Under the pieces are notes generated by a model. That model did not search any database and had not been told where the DNA came from. It saw only the letters and a list, made by a program, of their open reading frames with translations. From positions 62,001-126,000 of the forward strand of contig NZ_JACHEN010000005.1 of the NCBI RefSeq assembly GCF_014205875.1: a stretch of 64,000 nucleotides of DNA, read 5' to 3'. Positions 16,003 to 25,061 of the stretch are shown piece by piece (position 1 is the stretch's first letter; every line of letters begins with the position of its first letter). The position numbers and the translations under genes were made by a program. The stretch is from Anaerosolibacter carboniphilus. GTDB lineage: Bacteria > Bacillota > Clostridia > Peptostreptococcales > Thermotaleaceae.

Positions 16003-16230
16003 TTATCTCATGAAAATTTTTCTGAATCCTGTTCTTATCTTCCACAGGTTACATTGTATTATAGCCAATACTGCCAAGATGCTAGATAAAATTAGAATGC
16101 TAAAAATACTCTTTTGAACTAAATCAGAAATTATATTTTGTGGGCTAAATAACTCCACTATTAGACAGGCTAAAAATAATAAGCAAACTATCTTAATCAA
16201 AGCAACGAGAATTCGATTCGTTTTATTCAT
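16003..16230 (-). CDS. Small two-helix membrane protein, unknown
   Basis: 75 residues with two hydrophobic helices (VALIKIVCLLFLACLIVELF and FSILILSSILAVLAIIQC) and a basic C-terminus (KIRTGFRKIFMR). GGGAGG lies 7 nt before the ATG. It stands alone, at the end of the defence region. Small membrane effectors occur in antiphage systems, but nothing here shows that role. Confidence 0.6.
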   Translation of the reverse strand: MNKTNRILVALIKIVCLLFLACLIVELFSPQNIISDLVQKSIFSILILSSILAVLAIIQCNLWKIRTGFRKIFMR

Positions 16231-16348
16231 GCAAGACCTCCCTTACTTATATTCTAGACAATTATAACTCGTTTATTAATTTTTTACAGGGCCGTCATCT
16301 AATTTATTTCTATTTTCTTCTAGCATATTGCTATGACATTTGAAAAAC

Positions 16349-16390
16349 TTAGAAATCCATAGGCCCTTATGAACGCCCATGGATTTCTAA
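16349..16390 (-). terminator. Terminator after the 16424-16711 gene
   Basis: ttagaaatccat and atggatttctaa form a 12-bp perfect stem with inner pairing (aggc/gccc). Confidence 0.85.
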
Positions 16391-16423
16391 ATACATCATT
16401 ATTTATATAAGAATATCTCTCTA

Positions 16424-16711
16424 CTAATTGATACCAAATTTTTGTTTAAGTTCTTGTATTGCATCAATAACTTTAGTCACATCACTAATTCCATTATTAT
16501 CTGGTTCAATCATATAATGTGGTGGGTTTGTATGTTTCTCAATATAGTTTTTATATTTCATTAAGACATATATTGCGGGTTTAAAATGTCCATTTTTCCC
16601 CCAACTCACATTTCCACACCTCACAACATACTTGGTAGTAGGACTATGCATAGATTGTATGCAGATTTCCTGAAATACTTCACCATATACTACGCTACCC
16701 TTATTATTCAT
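16424..16711 (-). CDS. Unknown 95-residue protein
   Basis: Small soluble protein of unrecognised family. It has a possible beta-rich N-terminal part (SVVYGEVFQEICIQS, YVVRCGNVSWG) and an amphipathic C-terminal helix (VTKVIDAIQELKQKFGI). The ribosome site is weak (GAGAGGGTG about 13 nt upstream). It ends before a strong terminator, which supports it as an expressed gene. Confidence 0.55.
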   Translation of the reverse strand: MNNKGSVVYGEVFQEICIQSMHSPTTKYVVRCGNVSWGKNGHFKPAIYVLMKYKNYIEKHTNPPHYMIEPDNNGISDVTKVIDAIQELKQKFGIN

Positions 16712-16867
16712 TTAATCTTAACACCCTCTCATAACTTTATAGTTCTATACTATACTGCTTATTATAAAAGGGCAAAGTCGTAATATCCTGATATTTCCTA
16801 TACTATTCCTAAATAAATTATATAAAAAGCATATAAACATCTCTTATTATCTTAATCTTTTAATATT

Positions 16868-17302
16868 TTACTTCATCATAAATTTACACATTTCTAAAAT
16901 CAAAGCATCAAAACGCTGGATATGATGAGTATTTGTATCGTTCCTACTATTAAATTCAATTGTCTCACTACTTGCAAATTTGATTATCAAGGATCTTGAA
17001 TCATCCTCATGATTCACTTTATTGTAAAAATTTATTATATCTTTTGCAAAATATACAGAAATAGTAAGGTTTTTGTCTTCATAGATTGCCTTAATTAGTT
17101 GTTTTTTAGAGTCTATTAAAAACAGTTCAACCTGCTTATTATTAATAAATAAGTTCTTAGGATAAGCAAATACAATATCACTAGCGTCAAAAATTTTCTC
17201 TATCTCATTAATTATAAAACTTAATACCCTTGCTTGTGGATTATCAGAACTATAAAATGCCCTACTTGAATATTCTTTTAATTGCCCAAAATTTATATCC
17301 AT
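16868..17302 (-). CDS. Unknown 144-residue partner of the SEFIR gene
   Basis: Not recognised. Predicted mixed alpha/beta protein (INEIEKIFDASDIVFAYPKN, VELFLIDSKKQLIKAIY). It begins 17 bp after the SEFIR gene stop, with AAGGGGGAAGCGAT as ribosome site, so the two are co-transcribed. An immunity, sensor or accessory role beside the SEFIR effector is inference. Confidence 0.65.
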   Translation of the reverse strand: MDINFGQLKEYSSRAFYSSDNPQARVLSFIINEIEKIFDASDIVFAYPKNLFINNKQVELFLIDSKKQLIKAIYEDKNLTISVYFAKDIINFYNKVNHEDDSRSLIIKFASSETIEFNSRNDTNTHHIQRFDALILEMCKFMMK

Positions 17303-17319
17303 ATCGCTTCCCCCTTAAT

Positions 17320-18294
17320 TCACTTGATCCACTGCAACACATTTCTCCACACTTCTCTTAAAACCGCTACCGGTGTATTTGCTTCTGCATCTCCAAACAT
17401 ATTCATTGTCATTCTTAACTTTAATGTATTATCCTTATCGACCTCACAGGTTACTATCTCATTCATAGAATTATCACTATCTGAGATATGATTACCATAG
17501 GCAAAGTTAATCGTCTCCGATCCTCTTCCAAAGTTATTTCCTAGCCATATTTTAATAGCATATTTCTGATCGCCATGCAAATATAACTTAAATATTGTTT
17601 TTCTACTTGTTATATTGTCGCAATCAAAGTCAAAATCTGAATTTTTCCCCCTCGTATTCTCCAATAACTGAATAAAACCATCCCTTAATTGAATAAAACT
17701 ATCCTTCATAAATCTATTTTTATCTGCATCAGTAATTTTTTTGAAATTAGGTATTATATCTTCAAAATCATCTGATACCGATAAAGAGACATCTATTGAT
17801 TTTCTAGGTTTTAAATCAGGCCGCTTACCTAATGGTGATCTTTCTACTAAATCTACTTTATATATCCTGTGTAACAATTCATTAAACTTTTCTTTAAAAT
17901 CATGTCGCTCTGAAAAATCAATAAAATGAGCACCCTTTAAATAAAATGGTATAGCCTTACTCTTGTTTTCCTTACATTTCATTATAGGAATAATTTTTTG
18001 CATGTTCTCATGAATATACGATAATAACATACTAGTTTCAAATCCTACTCCACCTTGTAGTTCATCTGCTTTCTCAGCATATTTTTCAGTCAGTACAACA
18101 ATTGTATAGTCATTATCTTTTATATTTTTAACCATCATTGTATTTAAATTTACTGTTCCTTTTTGAGTTTCAAAAACATCTGCTGTTGCATCTACTCCAT
18201 TTTCTCTCAGCAGATTAACCAAACTTGCAACCCATCCCCTATGTTCATCACTGTCCCAACTATAACTGATAAAAGTTGTTGGATTCTTATCCAT
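17320..18294 (-). CDS. SEFIR/TIR-like domain protein, probable antiphage effector
   Basis: 324 residues. The N-terminal domain (residues 1-145) reads as SEFIR of the STIR superfamily: TTFISYSWDSDEHRGWVASL, then RENGVDATADVFE, then DYTIVVLTEKYAEKADE. The following GGVGFETSMLLSYIH has the acidic residue expected near the NADase site of TIR/SEFIR proteins. Residues 150-324 are an unknown C-terminal region, possibly a sensor. Bacterial SEFIR proteins are known antiphage effectors that deplete NAD. The start at 18294 is chosen because AGGAGG lies 10 nt ahead; the longer frame overlaps the DUF429 stop. Gene order DUF429, SEFIR, 144-aa. Confidence 0.82.
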   Translation of the reverse strand: MDKNPTTFISYSWDSDEHRGWVASLVNLLRENGVDATADVFETQKGTVNLNTMMVKNIKDNDYTIVVLTEKYAEKADELQGGVGFETSMLLSYIHENMQKIIPIMKCKENKSKAIPFYLKGAHFIDFSERHDFKEKFNELLHRIYKVDLVERSPLGKRPDLKPRKSIDVSLSVSDDFEDIIPNFKKITDADKNRFMKDSFIQLRDGFIQLLENTRGKNSDFDFDCDNITSRKTIFKLYLHGDQKYAIKIWLGNNFGRGSETINFAYGNHISDSDNSMNEIVTCEVDKDNTLKLRMTMNMFGDAEANTPVAVLREVWRNVLQWIK

Positions 18295-18316
18295 AAACGT
18301 ACTTCCTCCTAATTCT

Positions 18317-19054
18317 TTATTTAATGTTTCTAACCCATATCCATCCTTCTTTTTTAGCAAGTTCTATATCCTCGGGCCAATACACATTTCCTTCAATAAA
18401 ATCCTTGGCGGCTAGTAAACAAACCGCACTATCTAAAACATCATCGTTATTCTCCATGATATCAGTATCAATAGATATGACCATACTTCTTTTCATCTGA
18501 TTAATCATTTCTTGTCTTATGTACTTTTGTTCTTTTTTCTTATAGCCCAAATTAGTTATTCCATAACGATCTAAAGTTGCAGCAGGGTATACCTCTATAA
18601 CAGCAATATCATTTATTTCCTCGTTATTCCAAGCAAGTCTAATTGATTTACCCGTTAATTGCCGTAACTCATTAATTATTGTCAATGCTGAATGTGCAGT
18701 TCTCGCTATTTTATCCGCTCCAACATCTAATGGCTGCTTTCCAAGTTTTTTCTTTATAAACTTATCAGTTTCTCTTCTAAATAGGTCATTAGCGTTAATA
18801 GATAATACATCTCCAGCGTTATGATTTGCTAAGTATTGTCCCATCTTTAAAGGCCATCCTAATGGTGCATCAATTGCGATTAGCACCTTGCTGCTGTCAT
18901 CTATCCACTTATGAACAACCGAAGCGATAGATCCTTTGCTTGACGCTATCTCAGTCTTCACAAGTTCTATATATCCTTTACTGTAGGTTCCAAAAGACAT
19001 ACCTACCTTTTTATGGTCTGCTGCACAATCTATACCTATTATTCTTATCCCCAT
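18317..19054 (-). CDS. DUF429-family protein (RNase H-like fold)
   Basis: 245 residues. The opening RIIGIDCAADHKKVGMSFG and IAIDAPLGWP are the acidic motifs of DUF429, a family with a predicted RNase H-like fold; ARTAHSALTIINEL and VYPAATLDRYGI follow the family pattern. Members are seen in defence and repair neighbourhoods but no firm function is known. It ends 22 bp before the SEFIR start, in the same direction, so it may be a nuclease or sensor of that unit. Catalytic acids D9 and D60-like are both present. Confidence 0.78.
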   Translation of the reverse strand: MGIRIIGIDCAADHKKVGMSFGTYSKGYIELVKTEIASSKGSIASVVHKWIDDSSKVLIAIDAPLGWPLKMGQYLANHNAGDVLSINANDLFRRETDKFIKKKLGKQPLDVGADKIARTAHSALTIINELRQLTGKSIRLAWNNEEINDIAVIEVYPAATLDRYGITNLGYKKKEQKYIRQEMINQMKRSMVISIDTDIMENNDDVLDSAVCLLAAKDFIEGNVYWPEDIELAKKEGWIWVRNIK

Positions 19055-19127
19055 ACTCTTCTCTCCTATTAAACTCTGTATGATTGCAAATAATACTAAT
19101 TTTACTGTATCTGCACCTCTTATTAAA

Positions 19128-19238
19128 TTATTTATTCAAATTTTTAGAATCAAGCAGCCACTCCACAATCCCTGTATTTACCTTTTCTAACTGATATCCA
19201 ACTATGTTAACAAAATTACTATCCGCCGGTTCATCCCC
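19128..19238 (-). pseudogene. Remnant of a nuclease-like gene
   Basis: A 36-codon open stretch, DSNFVNIVGYQLEKVNTG then IVEWLLDSKN, ends in TAA at 19128. In-frame stops precede it and no start is present. The pattern NTGIVEWLLD is like the N-terminus of some PD-(D/E)XK nuclease proteins. Probably a truncated relic. Confidence 0.3.
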
Positions 19239-19247
19239 CTACCTAGA

Positions 19248-19832
19248 CTAAATTTGATATGCCAATATACATTCCCTCTCTTCATTCATTCCCATAGCAT
19301 ATTTCTTATTCTCAATAGATTCGAACCACGCTCTATTAACTTTTCTATTATACTGAAAAGGCTTATCCGATATCATTTCAAGTTCTTTCTCTCTAAATAT
19401 CTTTTCTCTATAATATGGATCAAAGATATAGGCATGATCTTTATCAATGCTAGTGAGAAGCACATAATGATATAAGGTTGTTGTATAGTAAACTCTTATA
19501 ATCGCTACCCCACCGTTACTAATACATTGAGTTATTTTACTATCTTTATCTAAATAAATTTCCTCTGTTTCTAAAGTCTCATATCTAATGCTAAAATTAT
19601 TAGTTTCCCCAAAATTATTTAGCCAGTTACAGATATATTGGACAGCAAAATAAGTTGTGCCTTTTTTTCCTTTCTCTCCATTTCTATTGAAGGTATCAAG
19701 AGAATACATATAAACTGCTTGTATAGCCTCTGGCGGAATTTCCTTTCTCGGTAATAAGTATCTTAGGGAATTTATAAAAGTAGTAGGTACACAGTCAAAT
19801 TCAGTTGTTTGATAGCATAGTGGATTTTTCAT
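19248..19832 (-). CDS. C39-like cysteine protease, downstream of Gabija
   Basis: 194 residues of papain-like fold similar to C39/BtrH-type peptidases. CYQTTEFDCVPTTFINSL gives the catalytic cysteine at about 14, YHYVLL the histidine near 130, and YIFDPYY the aspartate near 146. There is no signal peptide, so it is cytoplasmic, unlike bacteriocin transporters. AAAGGAATAAAAA precedes the ATG. It starts 56 bp after gajB in the same direction, so it could be an added gene of the Gabija operon. Protease or transglutaminase-like activity is inferred from motifs. Confidence 0.7.
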   Translation of the reverse strand: MKNPLCYQTTEFDCVPTTFINSLRYLLPRKEIPPEAIQAVYMYSLDTFNRNGEKGKKGTTYFAVQYICNWLNNFGETNNFSIRYETLETEEIYLDKDSKITQCISNGGVAIIRVYYTTTLYHYVLLTSIDKDHAYIFDPYYREKIFREKELEMISDKPFQYNRKVNRAWFESIENKKYAMGMNEERECILAYQI

Positions 19833-19888
19833 TTTTTATTCCTTTCTATAAAAATAGTTATCTCATTATAATGAAGTCAAGAAATTTC

Positions 19889-21655
19889 TTATATAATCCA
19901 ATCAAAAATTACTAACTTCTCTTTAACTCGACTAAGTGCCACGTAAAGTAAATTACTTTCTTTACTCATAGTTTCTGTATCAACTAAGTACACAAAATCA
20001 AATTCTCTCCCTTTTGATTGATGAACATTTAAAACATATATCCCTTTTAAGTCTTTAAACGCTTTTAAATACTGATATTGCAGAAATAAATCCGTAATCT
20101 TTTCAGGTGTACTTTTCTTACTAGATAAAATTTTTCTAACTAAATATAAGTTCTCATGATTCACATTTAACTGACCGTTTTTTACTGTGTTTATACTTCT
20201 GACAAGACAATCAAGAAAATCTTTGCTTTCTTGTGCTTCTTCAATAAAAGAGGCAATCTCTTTTAAAAGGGACAATCGAGCATTCTTAAAATTAGCAAAT
20301 TTCACCTCATCTAATTTAGTTCGCTTAATGGCTCCGATATTATCATCATATATTACTGAAAAAATATATTTCGCTATCTCTTTACTTAATTCATCTTTCG
20401 ATAAATCCTTCCTCTGCTTTTCCAAAAACTCTATTAGATCACAAACAATATTATGCTCTTCTTCATTATTGCTGATTGTTTGTGAAGATATTTTAAAATC
20501 TTCTCTTAAAGCCTTCTTGATAAAGTCTACTTGTTCATTATATCTACACAAAATCCCAATTGACTTGTCCTTTCGCTTTTCATATTTAGGCAATATATCT
20601 ATAATCTTAAATTTTAGGCTTGCATACATACTGTTCTTACTTTGTTTAGAAAACAAATTCTTATCTTTGACTTTTATTTTTATGTGTTTTACATTTTCAG
20701 ATGATTTGAAACCATTTATGTCGTATGTTTCCTGTCTTGCATTTTTAATTAGACCTTCAATATCTTTTTGATTTTTAAACCTCATAGAAGTAACTAACGC
20801 CTTTTGCTCTATTTCGTTACCATATTCTTTTAGCAAATCAATAATTCTGTTAGGCGAAGCCCCTCTCCAGCCATATATCATTTGTTTTGAATCCGCAAAA
20901 AAGATTGCTTTATTTTTTTCTCCAATTAACTTTTTAACTATTTCATCTTGCAGATCTGAAGCATCTTGATATTCATCTAAAATAATCATATCGTATTTAT
21001 TTTGAATAACTTTAAGTAAAGAAGACGATTTGTTTAGTAACTCTTTCATGTAATAGCCTATATCCGAAAATCCTATATATCCATCTTTATTAAGTTCTTT
21101 AATACTATTTTTTATATTTTCTTTATATGGAATTAATCTCTTAACGGCAGGCTTTATATTTCCTTTATGTGTAAGTGGATAGAACTCTCCCTCTAGCAAG
21201 GACTCTACCCAGCCATATTGGTCATCATCTTCTCCACTATAATCAGATATATAGGAAAGTTTTTCAGTTAATAGTTTCCTTCTTTGTTTAGGAGAAGCAA
21301 TCATTAAATTTTCATTTAGCCCTAAATACTTATTATACGCCCATACATACTTTTGAAAAAACGAATGAAAATTTGTAATTTCTATGTATTTTCCTAGTCC
21401 CTCATTACTGATATCTAAATCGTCTAATTGTTTTTCAATTTGTGCTTTTGCATTTTTAGAGAATGTTAGTATTAGTACCTTCTTGTTATATTTTGAATCT
21501 TGTTTCATATTCGATCGTATATAATGCAAAGCAGTTGAAACAGCAGTATATGTCTTACCAGTTCCGGGTGGAGCCTCTACCAATAATATTCTTTTTCCAT
21601 TTTTGTTATTAATAAAATGATTAATTATAATTTCTTGCTCTTTATTTGGAATCAT
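19889..21655 (-). CDS. gajB: Gabija UvrD-like helicase GajB
   Basis: 588-residue superfamily 1 helicase. Motifs in order: Walker A VEAPPGTGKTYTAV (residues about 25-38), Walker B YDMIILDEYQDASDL (about 225), ADSKQMIYGWRG, HQSKGREFDFVYLVD (about 550), and YVALSRVKEKL at the end. In Gabija, GajB senses free DNA ends or works with the GajA nuclease. Its ATG overlaps the gajA stop by one base (TAATG), giving tight coupling. All motifs look intact. Confidence 0.93.
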   Translation of the reverse strand: MIPNKEQEIIINHFINNKNGKRILLVEAPPGTGKTYTAVSTALHYIRSNMKQDSKYNKKVLILTFSKNAKAQIEKQLDDLDISNEGLGKYIEITNFHSFFQKYVWAYNKYLGLNENLMIASPKQRRKLLTEKLSYISDYSGEDDDQYGWVESLLEGEFYPLTHKGNIKPAVKRLIPYKENIKNSIKELNKDGYIGFSDIGYYMKELLNKSSSLLKVIQNKYDMIILDEYQDASDLQDEIVKKLIGEKNKAIFFADSKQMIYGWRGASPNRIIDLLKEYGNEIEQKALVTSMRFKNQKDIEGLIKNARQETYDINGFKSSENVKHIKIKVKDKNLFSKQSKNSMYASLKFKIIDILPKYEKRKDKSIGILCRYNEQVDFIKKALREDFKISSQTISNNEEEHNIVCDLIEFLEKQRKDLSKDELSKEIAKYIFSVIYDDNIGAIKRTKLDEVKFANFKNARLSLLKEIASFIEEAQESKDFLDCLVRSINTVKNGQLNVNHENLYLVRKILSSKKSTPEKITDLFLQYQYLKAFKDLKGIYVLNVHQSKGREFDFVYLVDTETMSKESNLLYVALSRVKEKLVIFDWII

Positions 21656-23553
21656 TATAAATCACCCTTTACTTGCAACACATTTGTATAATCTGGACTG
21701 ATACTGCCGCATTGTTCGCAAATATCCATATGTTCGAACGAATTGTCTATGATTTTATTTACTACGCATTTTACCGAATTTGTACAGATGGAGTTATTGC
21801 CCATATATACTCCTATAAGTTTAAATATATTTGAAAAAGCAACAGGGATGAAGTCTTGAATTTCTTTTTCTTCAGCCTTACTAATTAGATATGCTGCTAC
21901 AAACTTTGCATTAATTATTCCTGCCAAATTCAGATGTAGAAATTGTTTTTTATACTCATATACTTCATCAGCATTTAACAATTCTACTAATTCTTCAATT
22001 GTTTTTACCTTTTTAATATTTTTTTCATCATTTTGATATTTTTGTTTCAATATTTCACTTTTAGAGTCTTTTGATGCAAAGGGCTTAAGATAGTTATCTT
22101 TATACTCTTTAAATGGATATTTCTCTTCAAACAATTCTATCCAGCAGTCTTGAAACACCTTCATATTAACAATTGAAGTCTCATAATCTTTAGGTTGTTT
22201 CAATATCATGCTCCTTATTTTGTTCTTAGAATATTCGTCTAATAGCCAAGTAATATCTGAATCATTGTCTACAAGAGATATACTAGGAACTCCACACTTA
22301 TGATAAAAAAGTGCGTATTTAAAAACATTATTTTTACCATCTCCTTTGATTATTTCTACTCCACTATCTTCTAATCCATTAACATGTTCCTGTGAAAACA
22401 AGGGTAATCCTGATAATTCAGAATCTCCTTCTACTAATAAAATACCTTTTGCAAACAACCCTGATATTAATTCCCTTTTAGCAAACTTTTCTATTCTGGA
22501 TTCAAAAGCATTATCTACTTCTTGAGGGCTAGGTAAATTATATATCTCTCCATTCTTCATTAAAAAGATGTTTTCAAAATCATACACTTTTGCAACTTCT
22601 ATAGAATGTGTGGTAAAGAAAATTTGACCGCTATTAGATGTACTTATTCTTTTAATTATTTTTCGTTGCATAAATGGTTCAAGATTCTGTTCAGGCTCTT
22701 CTAAGTACAAAATCCCATTATTGCTCATTGCTTCCTGTAGTGTAATAAGTAGCATTAAATTCTTTATTCCTCTAGATTGATATTTAAGTGGTATATAGTT
22801 TGATGTATTTTTGTTTTTGCAAACAAGGCTAAATGATTGTAGTGTCTTCCTTTCAGTTAATTCTGTTGCTTCTACTCCAATAGCAACTTCATCATTTGAA
22901 ATTAAATCAAAATTAGCAAAACGCCTTCCTAAACTTTCAAGAATTTCTTTGAAATATGGATCATTCATTAATGAACTACTCGATGAATTGTTAAAATCAT
23001 TAATGATACCTTGTACTAAATCACTTAATTTATCATTTTGGATTACTTTTGAAAGAACAGAATTATTAACAAAAGACAATTCCTTTAAAGGATCTCTATC
23101 GGCTTCTATATATTTATAATTCAATATACCTTTATGAGTTTGTCTAAATGGATGCTCCTTTCCATTTGCTACAATTGTGTGTGAAACTTTCCTATCGCTG
23201 CATCCTTTAAATTTTGTTATAAGAACAAGATCTTTCCCACTCTCACAAATTTGATCATCTTCATTTATATGCTCCAAAAACAATTCACCATCATCAATCA
23301 CAAAGTCTTCTACATCTTTAAACCAAACCTCAATTAAAATAGGTTTTTCTGTGTCTCTATTATAGTAATCCATCTCCGATAGTGTTCTGTTATACCACTG
23401 TAAATATGGATTTAATAAATAATCTAACGCCGTAGCCAAGGAGGACTTCCCACATCCATTTGGTCCAATGATAATGTTAATATCCTTGTTGGGTTTCCAA
23501 TCTAAGGATTTTATAGTCCTAAAATTCTCAACAATAATCTTATAGATATACAT
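21655..23553 (-). CDS. gajA: Gabija OLD-family nuclease GajA
   Basis: 632 residues, ATPase plus TOPRIM nuclease. The N-terminal ABC-like ATPase has IVENFRTIKSLDW, Walker A IIGPNGCGKSS (about 29-39), LKYQSRGIKNLMLL and Walker B ILYLEEPEQNLEP (about 275). The C-terminal TOPRIM has ILLVEGDSE (about 380) and SLVDNDSD (about 435). GajA forms a tetramer that nicks phage DNA and is released by NTP depletion. The ATG at 23553 follows GGGGGAA; an alternative TTG lies five codons up. A CXXC (CEQCG) occurs near the C-terminus, possibly a small zinc site. First gene of the operon. Confidence 0.94.
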   Translation of the reverse strand: MYIYKIIVENFRTIKSLDWKPNKDINIIIGPNGCGKSSLATALDYLLNPYLQWYNRTLSEMDYYNRDTEKPILIEVWFKDVEDFVIDDGELFLEHINEDDQICESGKDLVLITKFKGCSDRKVSHTIVANGKEHPFRQTHKGILNYKYIEADRDPLKELSFVNNSVLSKVIQNDKLSDLVQGIINDFNNSSSSSLMNDPYFKEILESLGRRFANFDLISNDEVAIGVEATELTERKTLQSFSLVCKNKNTSNYIPLKYQSRGIKNLMLLITLQEAMSNNGILYLEEPEQNLEPFMQRKIIKRISTSNSGQIFFTTHSIEVAKVYDFENIFLMKNGEIYNLPSPQEVDNAFESRIEKFAKRELISGLFAKGILLVEGDSELSGLPLFSQEHVNGLEDSGVEIIKGDGKNNVFKYALFYHKCGVPSISLVDNDSDITWLLDEYSKNKIRSMILKQPKDYETSIVNMKVFQDCWIELFEEKYPFKEYKDNYLKPFASKDSKSEILKQKYQNDEKNIKKVKTIEELVELLNADEVYEYKKQFLHLNLAGIINAKFVAAYLISKAEEKEIQDFIPVAFSNIFKLIGVYMGNNSICTNSVKCVVNKIIDNSFEHMDICEQCGSISPDYTNVLQVKGDL

Positions 23554-23884
23554 CTTCCATTCCCCCAATTAATCTCTTATTCAACAACATTATAACAATT
23601 TCTAACAGTAATTCCCATCCATTTACAAAATATTTGCTCATTTAAGTAAACTTATCCAATAAAAAATTAAAAAAGAAGATTTCTCAATAAGATATCTTCT
23701 TCTAATAATTATACTGCTATATTTTTTGGGGGAGGTATTTGATAATATGCTTACCAAAAATAAAATTCATAATTTCTTAATAAGGGAATAATACAATAAA
23801 ACTGTTGGTATAAAGAAATCGGTAAATTAGTTCTGTTAGATTTCTATAATTATTTAGTATTTAATTGTACAATTCCTATCTTCT
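23554..23884. other. Intergenic region between gajA and the recombinase gene
   Basis: Contains a hairpin (23671-23703). It also contains a plus-strand 14-codon ORF (MLTKNKIHNFLIRE) from about 23744, preceded by GGGGGAGG at ideal distance minus a few bases; this may be a leader peptide or the broken start of a lost gene beside the integrase. The gajA promoter must also lie here. Confidence 0.45.
23671..23703. terminator. Hairpin, terminator-like
   Basis: agaagat and atcttct pair around a 13-nt loop, with an A-run ahead and T-rich sequence behind. Confidence 0.5.
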
Positions 23885-24460
23885 TTATAAAAAGAAGTTC
23901 TGTAGACTTTCATCAATCTCATCCTGCGAAAGGCCGATATATCGCTTTGTCACTTCTTGGCTACTATGATTAAAAATTTGCATTAATTTTGCTACATCTT
24001 TTGTTTGCTGATAATAAAAGTACCCAAATGATTTTCTGAAAGAATGCATCCCAAAGTGTTCTATGCCAATTTCTTCTGCTACGCTCTTAATATATCGGTA
24101 GGCCTGTACCCTTGTAATATTTACTTTTACGCCAATATTATTTTTCTGTCTACTTTCAAATAAATAATCCTCGTTTTCCATTCTAGCAATATACTGATTA
24201 ATTTCATCACGTAATTGAGCATTGATTGGAAATAACTTCGTTTTATTAGTTTTCTCTTCTCTTATAACGATATGGGTCTTATTTTTCACATCTGCAACCT
24301 TAAGAGTGATAATATCTCCTATACGCATTCCAGTATTAAGAGCCATAACACATACCATGTAGTATTTGTAATTCCTTTTTAAAAGTTCCCTTTTAAGTTC
24401 AATAATTTTTTCCATTTCTTTTATCGGCTGAACTAATTCTATAATGACCGCTCCCTTCAC
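23885..24460 (-). CDS. Minimal tyrosine recombinase (catalytic domain only)
   Basis: About 186-191 residues. All catalytic residues are visible: R in MALNTGMRIGD, HSFRKSFG (HXXR), IFNHSS (H/W position) and the nucleophile region TKRYIGL. The N-terminal SAM-like core-binding domain of usual integrases is missing, as in some short XerCD-like and plasmid recombinases. The frame opens with GTG at 24460, but the best Shine-Dalgarno (AAGGGAG) points to an ATT codon at 24445. It may serve plasmid resolution or cassette mobility. No attachment site was found. Confidence 0.85.
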   Translation of the reverse strand: MKGAVIIELVQPIKEMEKIIELKRELLKRNYKYYMVCVMALNTGMRIGDIITLKVADVKNKTHIVIREEKTNKTKLFPINAQLRDEINQYIARMENEDYLFESRQKNNIGVKVNITRVQAYRYIKSVAEEIGIEHFGMHSFRKSFGYFYYQQTKDVAKLMQIFNHSSQEVTKRYIGLSQDEIDESLQNFFL

Positions 24461-24586
24461 AATATTTTTCTGCTCTCATTATAGCACGCTAACTGTAATC
24501 TGGGAGCCCACTATGTTACACTCATCTTTAACAAAATCAGTCATTTTACAAGAATGCTTATATATCAAGGTTTGCAGCATTTCACC

Positions 24587-24616
24587 AGAGTAACACAATT
24601 TCAATTGTGTTACTCT
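24587..24616 (-). terminator. Perfect hairpin upstream of the recombinase gene
   Basis: agagtaacacaatt and aattgtgttactct form a 14-bp stem with a 2-base spacer. It lacks a long T-run, so it may instead be an operator or recombination site. Confidence 0.55.
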
Positions 24617-24692
24617 CATAATATGTAAATGTACAAAACTTAAAAGTTAGGCTTAATACCTATCACTTAGGTTGCATTTCTTTATCTATTAC

Positions 24693-24728
24693 AAAACATC
24701 TTAAGAAGTCATCTTCTTAAGATGTTTT
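24693..24728 (-). terminator. Terminator overlapping the end of the 24701-24991 gene
   Basis: aaaacatcttaagaag and cttcttaagatgtttt pair over 16 bp; the stop codon lies inside the stem. Confidence 0.85.
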
Positions 24729-24991
24729 GCTAACTTTAGTGCAGCAGATTCAGGATTGATCTTAATTAATTCACTATCTTTAAATTGAAAAGGTGTTTTT
24801 TTAGATAGATGGTTATATTGCCAATAATCTTCTTCAAGTATAATTTGATACCAATGAAAATTTGTGGTTATACAAGGTACATTCGGTATACCATATTTAT
24901 GTTGAAGTATTAAACTTATATTCAATAATTTGCTCTTCATTAACGCCCTCTTGAGTAAATCAATCCTAGTATTAGTTCTAATATTCTCCAT
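24701..24991 (-). CDS. Unknown 96-residue protein
   Basis: Not recognised. The ATG at 24991 follows GAAGGGAG. Basic N-terminal helix (NIRTNTRIDLLKRALMKSK), central aromatic stretch (TNFHWYQIILEEDYWQYN) and a helical C-terminus (ESAALKLAKHLKKM). The fold may be DNA binding. It shares direction with the 25062-25433 gene and lies in the control region of the CI-like regulator. Confidence 0.55.
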   Translation of the reverse strand: MENIRTNTRIDLLKRALMKSKLLNISLILQHKYGIPNVPCITTNFHWYQIILEEDYWQYNHLSKKTPFQFKDSELIKINPESAALKLAKHLKKMTS

Positions 24992-25061
24992 AGAGTTTTC
25001 TCCCTTCAAAATATTTGAATAGACTTATTCTTAAATGAGCAAAAATAAAACCTATAAGTTT

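Noticed and set aside
20187..20771. Plus-strand 194-codon ORF
   Set aside because: Antisense to gajB, which has full helicase motifs.
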